A stretch of 28,296 nt of DNA from JANNGZ01 sp031404155 (GTDB lineage: Bacteria > Pseudomonadota > Gammaproteobacteria > Burkholderiales > Burkholderiaceae_C). The notes below the pieces were generated by a model. The model searched no databases. It worked only from the letters and a program-made list of their open reading frames with translations, and was not told the origin of the DNA. Positions 24,898-28,296 of the stretch are shown piece by piece. The stretch lies in the NCBI GenBank assembly GCA_031404155.1, contig JANNGZ010000092.1:1-28296 (forward strand), in the 5' to 3' direction. The position numbers and the translations under genes are program-made. Within the stretch, counting starts at the first letter, position 1. Every line of letters starts with the position of its first letter.

Positions 24898-27149
24898 AGA
24901 CCGCGGCGCAGGCGGTCGCCGACGCGGCGCCGATCGTGCGCGTGGCGACGGGCGACGGCGAGGTTGAAAGCCGAAGCGATGCCGGCGTACGGGACGGCGC
25001 CGCGGCGCTGTTGCGCGCGAAATCTTTCGCCGAGCCGCTGCTCGCCGGGCACCTGCTGGACACCGGTGAAGACGCCTGGGCGCATGCCGAGGGTGTGGCG
25101 CAGATCCTGGCGGCGATCGGCGCCGCGCCGTCGATGCAGGCCGCGGCCTACCTCGTCTATGCCGGCGACCACCTGCAGCGGCCCGAGGAGATGGTGGCGC
25201 AGGCCTTCGGCCCGTCTTACGCGCAACTGGTGGTGCACACCCGCAAGCTGGTGCAGATCCAGCGTGCCGCGCGCGAGGCGGCCATCGGCGTCCAGCGCGA
25301 CGCCGAACGCGAAGCCGAGCAGCTCGAACGGGTGCGCAAAATGCTGCTGGCCTTCAGCCGCGACCTGCGCGTGGTGCTGCTGCGCCTGGCCTCGCGCTTG
25401 CAAACCCTGCGCTGGCACACGCAAAGCAAGGTGGCCTGCCCGCAGGCCTTGGCGATGGAGTCGCGCCAGGTCTTTGCGCCACTGGCCAGCCGGCTCGGTA
25501 TCTGGCAGATCAAGTGGGAGCTGGAGGATCTCTCCTTTCGTTTCCTCGAGCCCGAGGCCTACCGCCAGGTGGCGCGGCTGCTCGATGAAAAACGCATCGA
25601 ACGCGAAAGCGGCGTCGAGCGCATCAGGCTGGCGATCGCGGCCGACCTGCAGGCCCATGCCGTGGCCGCCGAGGTGCAGGGCCGGCCGAAACACCTGTAC
25701 AGCATCTGGAAAAAGATGCAGGGCAAGGGCCTGCATTTCGAGCAGCTCAACGACCTGCGCGCGGTGCGCGTCATCGTGGCCGACGTGGCCCGGTGTTATG
25801 CCGCGCTGGCGCGGGTGCACGAGCGCTGGGGAGCGGTGAGCGGCGAGTTCAACGACTACATCGCGCGGCCGAAGGCCAACGGCTACCAGTCGCTGCACAC
25901 CGTGGTGCAGGACGATTCGGGCCGCGCGGTGGAGGTGCAGATCCGTACCCGCGAGATGCACGAGGCCGCCGAATACGGCGTCGCCGCGCACTGGGCCTAC
26001 AAGGAGGCCGGCGTTCGCGGCTACGCGGGCGTGACTGCGGCGGGTGAGTTCGAAGAGCGGATGGCGCTGGCGCGCAAGTCGGTGCTGCGCCAATTGCTGG
26101 AGTGGGAGCGCGAGTTCGCGGGTGCGGGCGGCGGTGGCGCGGGCCATGCCTTCGACGACCGCATCTACGTCTTCACCCCGCAGGCCACGGTGATCGAACT
26201 GGCTGCCGGTGCCACGCCTGTGGACTTTGCTTACGCGCTGCACACCGACCTCGGCCACCGCTGCCGTGGTGCGCGTGTGGACGGCGCGATGGTGCCGCTG
26301 CACACCGCGCTGGCCAACGGGCAGACGGTGGAGATCGTGAGCACCAAGGAGGGTGGCCCGTCGCTGGACTGGCTCAACGCCGAACTCGGCTTCCTGAAGA
26401 GCCCGCGCTCCAAAGCCAAGGTGCGCGCCTGGTTCAATGCGCAGGCGCAGCGCGGCACCGTGGCCCGTGGCCGTGAGCTGGTCGAGAAGCTGTTGCAGCG
26501 CGAAGGCCGCACCGCGATGAAGCTCGACGACCTGGCCGAGAAGCTCGGCTTCAAGGGCGCCGACGCCTTGTTCGAAGTGGTCGGCAAGGACGAGTTCTCG
26601 CTGCGCAACATCGAGCAGCTGTTGCGGCCGCCCGCGCCGGCGGAGGACGACACCGAGCAGATGCTTTTGCGCCGCTCACGTGCCGGCGACGGCGGCGTGC
26701 TGGTGGTGGGCGTCGAGTCGCTGTTGACCAGCCTGGCGCGCTGCTGCCGGCCGGCACCGCCAGATGCCATCGGCGGCTTTGTCACCCGCGGCAAGGGGGT
26801 GGCGATCCACCGCACAGATTGCTTGAACCTGCGCCACATGCAGGAGCGCTCGCCGCAGCGGGTGATTGCGGTGGCCTGGGGCAAGCCGCGCGGTGAGCGC
26901 GACGCGCTGTACCCGGTGGATGTGCTGATCGAGGCGGCCGACCGCCACGGCCTGCTGCGCGACATCTCGGAGGTCTTCGCCAAGGAAAAGATCAACGTCA
27001 CCGGCGTGAAGTCACAAACCCTGCGCGATGCGCGTGGAGCCACCGCGATGATGACCGTCACGGTCGAACTGGCGGACGTGTCGCGCCTGGCCGCCGTGCT
27101 CGCCACCGTGGCCCGTGTGGCCGGTGTCCGTGGAGCTCGCCGGCGCTGA
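24894..27149 (+). CDS. relA: GTP pyrophosphokinase RelA (synthetase-type)
   Basis: 751-residue stringent-response enzyme making (p)ppGpp from ATP and GDP/GTP. The N-terminal region (residues about 60-160) corresponds to the HD hydrolase domain but lacks the HD pair (VYAGDHL where AALLHD is expected), so hydrolysis is probably lost. The synthetase domain has ERWGAVSGEFNDYIARPKAN and GYQSLHTVV, followed by VEVQIRT.EMHEAAEYGVAAH. A TGS domain (VFTPQATVIELAAGATPVDF), a ZFD/Cys segment (LARCCRPAPPDAI) and a C-terminal ACT domain follow. Length matches RelA/SpoT proteins. The 4-bp overlap with the preceding hydrolase gene implies shared expression. Confidence 0.95.
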   Translation: MKTAAQAVADAAPIVRVATGDGEVESRSDAGVRDGAAALLRAKSFAEPLLAGHLLDTGEDAWAHAEGVAQILAAIGAAPSMQAAAYLVYAGDHLQRPEEMVAQAFGPSYAQLVVHTRKLVQIQRAAREAAIGVQRDAEREAEQLERVRKMLLAFSRDLRVVLLRLASRLQTLRWHTQSKVACPQALAMESRQVFAPLASRLGIWQIKWELEDLSFRFLEPEAYRQVARLLDEKRIERESGVERIRLAIAADLQAHAVAAEVQGRPKHLYSIWKKMQGKGLHFEQLNDLRAVRVIVADVARCYAALARVHERWGAVSGEFNDYIARPKANGYQSLHTVVQDDSGRAVEVQIRTREMHEAAEYGVAAHWAYKEAGVRGYAGVTAAGEFEERMALARKSVLRQLLEWEREFAGAGGGGAGHAFDDRIYVFTPQATVIELAAGATPVDFAYALHTDLGHRCRGARVDGAMVPLHTALANGQTVEIVSTKEGGPSLDWLNAELGFLKSPRSKAKVRAWFNAQAQRGTVARGRELVEKLLQREGRTAMKLDDLAEKLGFKGADALFEVVGKDEFSLRNIEQLLRPPAPAEDDTEQMLLRRSRAGDGGVLVVGVESLLTSLARCCRPAPPDAIGGFVTRGKGVAIHRTDCLNLRHMQERSPQRVIAVAWGKPRGERDALYPVDVLIEAADRHGLLRDISEVFAKEKINVTGVKSQTLRDARGATAMMTVTVELADVSRLAAVLATVARVAGVRGARRR

Positions 27150-27153
27150 GTGC

Positions 27154-27185
27154 TTGACGATTGCGCCGAGGTGCGCTGATATACT
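27154..27185 (+). promoter_or_regulatory. Promoter of tRNA-Val
   Basis: A -35 element TTGACG (27154-27159) lies upstream of an AT-rich -10 region GATATACT (27178-27185); with GATATA as the hexamer the spacer is 18 bp. The tRNA begins 21 bp further on. It is downstream of the relA stop, so the tRNA has its own start. Confidence 0.6.
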
Positions 27186-27206
27186 GCGCCGCTTCTTGAG
27201 GGCCCC

Positions 27207-27283
27207 AGGCGCGTAGCTCAGCTGGTTAGAGCACCACCTTGACATGGTGGGGGTCGTTGGTTCGAGTCCAATCGCGCCTACCA
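27207..27283 (+). tRNA. tRNA-Val (GAC anticodon)
   Basis: 77-nt cloverleaf with encoded CCA end. The acceptor stem is AGGCGCG with CGCGCCT; the D-arm is GCTC/GAGC; the anticodon stem CCACC/GGTGG encloses TTGACAT with anticodon GAC; the T-arm is GTTGG-TTCGAGT-CCAAT. GAC reads GUC/GUU valine codons. Confidence 0.95.
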
Positions 27284-27294
27284 AATTTGGTAGG
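27277..27294. repeat. 18-bp palindrome across the tRNA-Val 3' end
   Basis: CCTACCAAA is followed by its reverse complement TTTGGTAGG, covering the last acceptor bases and CCA of the tRNA plus 11 downstream bases. It may be a recombinase-type site or just an extension of the acceptor sequence. Confidence 0.6.
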
Positions 27295-27300
27295 TAGAAC

Positions 27301-27332
27301 AAGCACTTAGCGGAAACGTCAGGTGCTTTTTT
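27301..27332 (+). terminator. Rho-independent terminator after tRNA-Val
   Basis: AAGCACTT (27301-27308) pairs with AGGTGCTT (27321-27328; one G-U) with a 12-nt loop, and is followed by a run of six T at 27327-27332. It lies 17 bp after the tRNA end and should end its transcript. Confidence 0.75.
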
Positions 27333-27338
27333 CCTGGC

Positions 27339-27362
27339 GGTACGGAAAAAGGGTACGGAAAA
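27339..27362 (+). repeat. Direct repeat GGTACGGAAAA
   Basis: The 11-mer occurs at 27339-27349 and 27352-27362, separated by 2 nt, 56 bp past the tRNA. Such short repeats beside a tRNA 3' end resemble integrase arm sites, but no integrase gene is seen in the window. The stretch 27363-27417 shows no gene. Confidence 0.5.
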
Positions 27363-27417
27363 CTGCCATCTCTGGTGGACGCATCGAGGCTGCCGGGGCC
27401 AGTTGTTCTAAGCACTC

Positions 27418-27783
27418 TTACTTCGCATCACTCGGCACGAAGCGGAGCAACTCCGCCCAAGTTCCCGAACCGATCCGCAGCGTCTTCGCCTTCGCCAAGA
27501 GCTTCTTGCGGCTGACGCCAGGCAGCTCAGAGGTCTTGATCACGCTGCCGACGGCTCGCTCCAAAAACTGCGGATTCGCGCTACGTCCTTGCTGACCCCA
27601 GATTTGCCTGCCACAAGGACGGGCCCAGTTTGTTTGGCGACCTTGTGTACCAATGCCTTAAATGCCTTGGCATGCCAGTGGGTGTGCCTGCGGCGGCCGG
27701 GGTCATTGCATCGCCGCCTGGGCGGTCTTGAGCTTGGGCGGCAGCCCGTGTGTGCTGGATCTCGAAACATTGGCTATGGTCAT
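27418..27783 (-). pseudogene. Frameshifted small ORF downstream of the glucoamylase gene
   Basis: An ATG at 27783 preceded by AGGAG (27791-27795 on the minus strand) starts MTIANVSRSSTHGLPPKLKT, which hits TGA soon after. A protein-like stretch (HAKAFKALVHKVAKQTGPVL, VAGKSGVSKDVARIRS) continues in the next frame to about 27565, and the original frame resumes with FLERAVGSVIKTSELPGVSR and AELLRFVPSDAK up to TAA at 27418-27420. Two compensating indels in a gene of about 120 codons would explain this. No family is recognised. It lies 27 bp after the glucoamylase stop. Confidence 0.45.
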
Positions 27784-27810
27784 GCTGTTCTCCTGCTTGT
27801 CGATAGCGAC

Positions 27811-28296
27811 CTATTGGCCCCGATTGGCAGTGGCTGGGTCAGTTGCCACGTTGTTTCGAAGCCATCCTCCGGTAAACCCGGCTCGCCGCAGCCCGGCAGC
27901 GATGGGTGGGCAGGCCCGCACCAATTGCCACAACAAGCCGGACCGATGGTTCTCGATCATCAGAACGATCGGCCCCTGGTTCAGGCCGAAATGCCACGGT
28001 GACACCCACCAGCCATACGGATTGCCGGGCTCGCCCGGGTGCGAAGGATTGAAGGACGCCTTGAATCCGTAGGAATTGAACTCGGTCAACTTGGCCTGGT
28101 AGATGCAATAGTCCAAGGTAGGCAACACGATCTCGGGCGCAAAGGGCAGCGATGCCACCACGGCCCACGGTGCAAGCGTGCCGTCATCGGGCCCGTAGGG
28201 CACACCACGCGCCAGGTAGTCGAAGAACTGGCGCTCGATGCCACCGACCTTGAGCGTGCCGGGACCGGGGCCTTCGCTGGCCGTGATTCCCCAGCA
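27811..28296 (-). CDS. Glucoamylase-like glycoside hydrolase, C-terminal part (5' end beyond window)
   Basis: 161 codons of open frame continue to the window edge. The sequence CWGITASEGPGPG, YLARGVPYGPDDGTLAPWAV, YGFKASFNPSHPGEPG and WHFGLNQGPIVLMIENHRSG, then LLWQLVRACP, is the C-terminal half of the glucoamylase (PF10091/GH144-like) family, which act on beta-glucans; many are exported. The N-terminal part is outside the window. The gene lies tail to tail with the tRNA-Val unit. Confidence 0.8.
   Translation of the reverse strand, partial: CWGITASEGPGPGTLKVGGIERQFFDYLARGVPYGPDDGTLAPWAVVASLPFAPEIVLPTLDYCIYQAKLTEFNSYGFKASFNPSHPGEPGNPYGWWVSPWHFGLNQGPIVLMIENHRSGLLWQLVRACPPIAAGLRRAGFTGGWLRNNVATDPATANRGQ

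Overview
The window is high-GC, densely coded DNA typical of a Burkholderiales betaproteobacterium (Rubrivivax/Leptothrix/Comamonadaceae-like). The support is the arrangement serB-mfd facing ispD-ispF, an EnvZ/OmpR-type pair with a DUF4148-like secreted protein nearby, a Bug (TctC) binding-protein domain, a D-3-hydroxybutyrate dehydrogenase and a synthetase-type RelA. Taxonomy is inferred from gene content only; no database search was possible.

Layout. 1-2.2 kb: an MFS transporter and a small secreted protein with an internal duplication. 2.2-9.2 kb: a co-directional block that looks like one transcription unit. It holds a very unusual 927-residue protein fusing an NMT1-type solute-binding domain, a HExxH metallopeptidase-like domain and a Bug/TctC domain; then a LivK-type binding protein, a 4-hydroxybutyrate-dehydrogenase-like Fe-alcohol dehydrogenase and a PaaK-like adenylate-forming ligase. 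A short antisense fragment resembling the C-terminus of a PHA synthase lies after it. 9.4-10.7 kb: a leaderless M15 peptidoglycan hydrolase with a peptidoglycan-binding domain, overlapped by a gene for a small secreted protein (a possible effector/immunity pair). 10.8-11.6 kb: a decay zone with a lipoprotein gene broken by a 5-bp tandem duplication, a fragment of a FitB/VapC toxin and an intact FitA-type antitoxin.

11.75-18.24 kb (minus strand): mfd, serB, an EamA transporter and a lipoprotein-type agmatine/peptidyl-arginine deiminase, probably co-transcribed. 18.3-20.0 kb (plus): ispD fused in frame to a VOC (glyoxalase-like) domain and overlapping ispF by ATGA; both act in the MEP isoprenoid pathway. 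20.0-22.1 kb (minus): an OmpR/EnvZ-type two-component system, divergent from a SIMPL-domain periplasmic protein across a perfect 13-bp inverted repeat. 23.2-23.9 kb: D-3-hydroxybutyrate dehydrogenase (minus), divergent from an alpha/beta hydrolase gene that overlaps relA.

27.2-28.3 kb: tRNA-Val(GAC) with its promoter and terminator, an 18-bp palindrome across its CCA end and a direct repeat resembling an integration site. On the minus strand there follow a frameshifted small ORF and the C-terminal part of a glucoamylase-like glycoside hydrolase that continues past the window end.

The most unusual items are the three-domain binding-protein/peptidase fusion, whose start codon lies inside an 11-bp hairpin, the IspD-VOC fusion, and the M15 hydrolase/secreted-partner pair.
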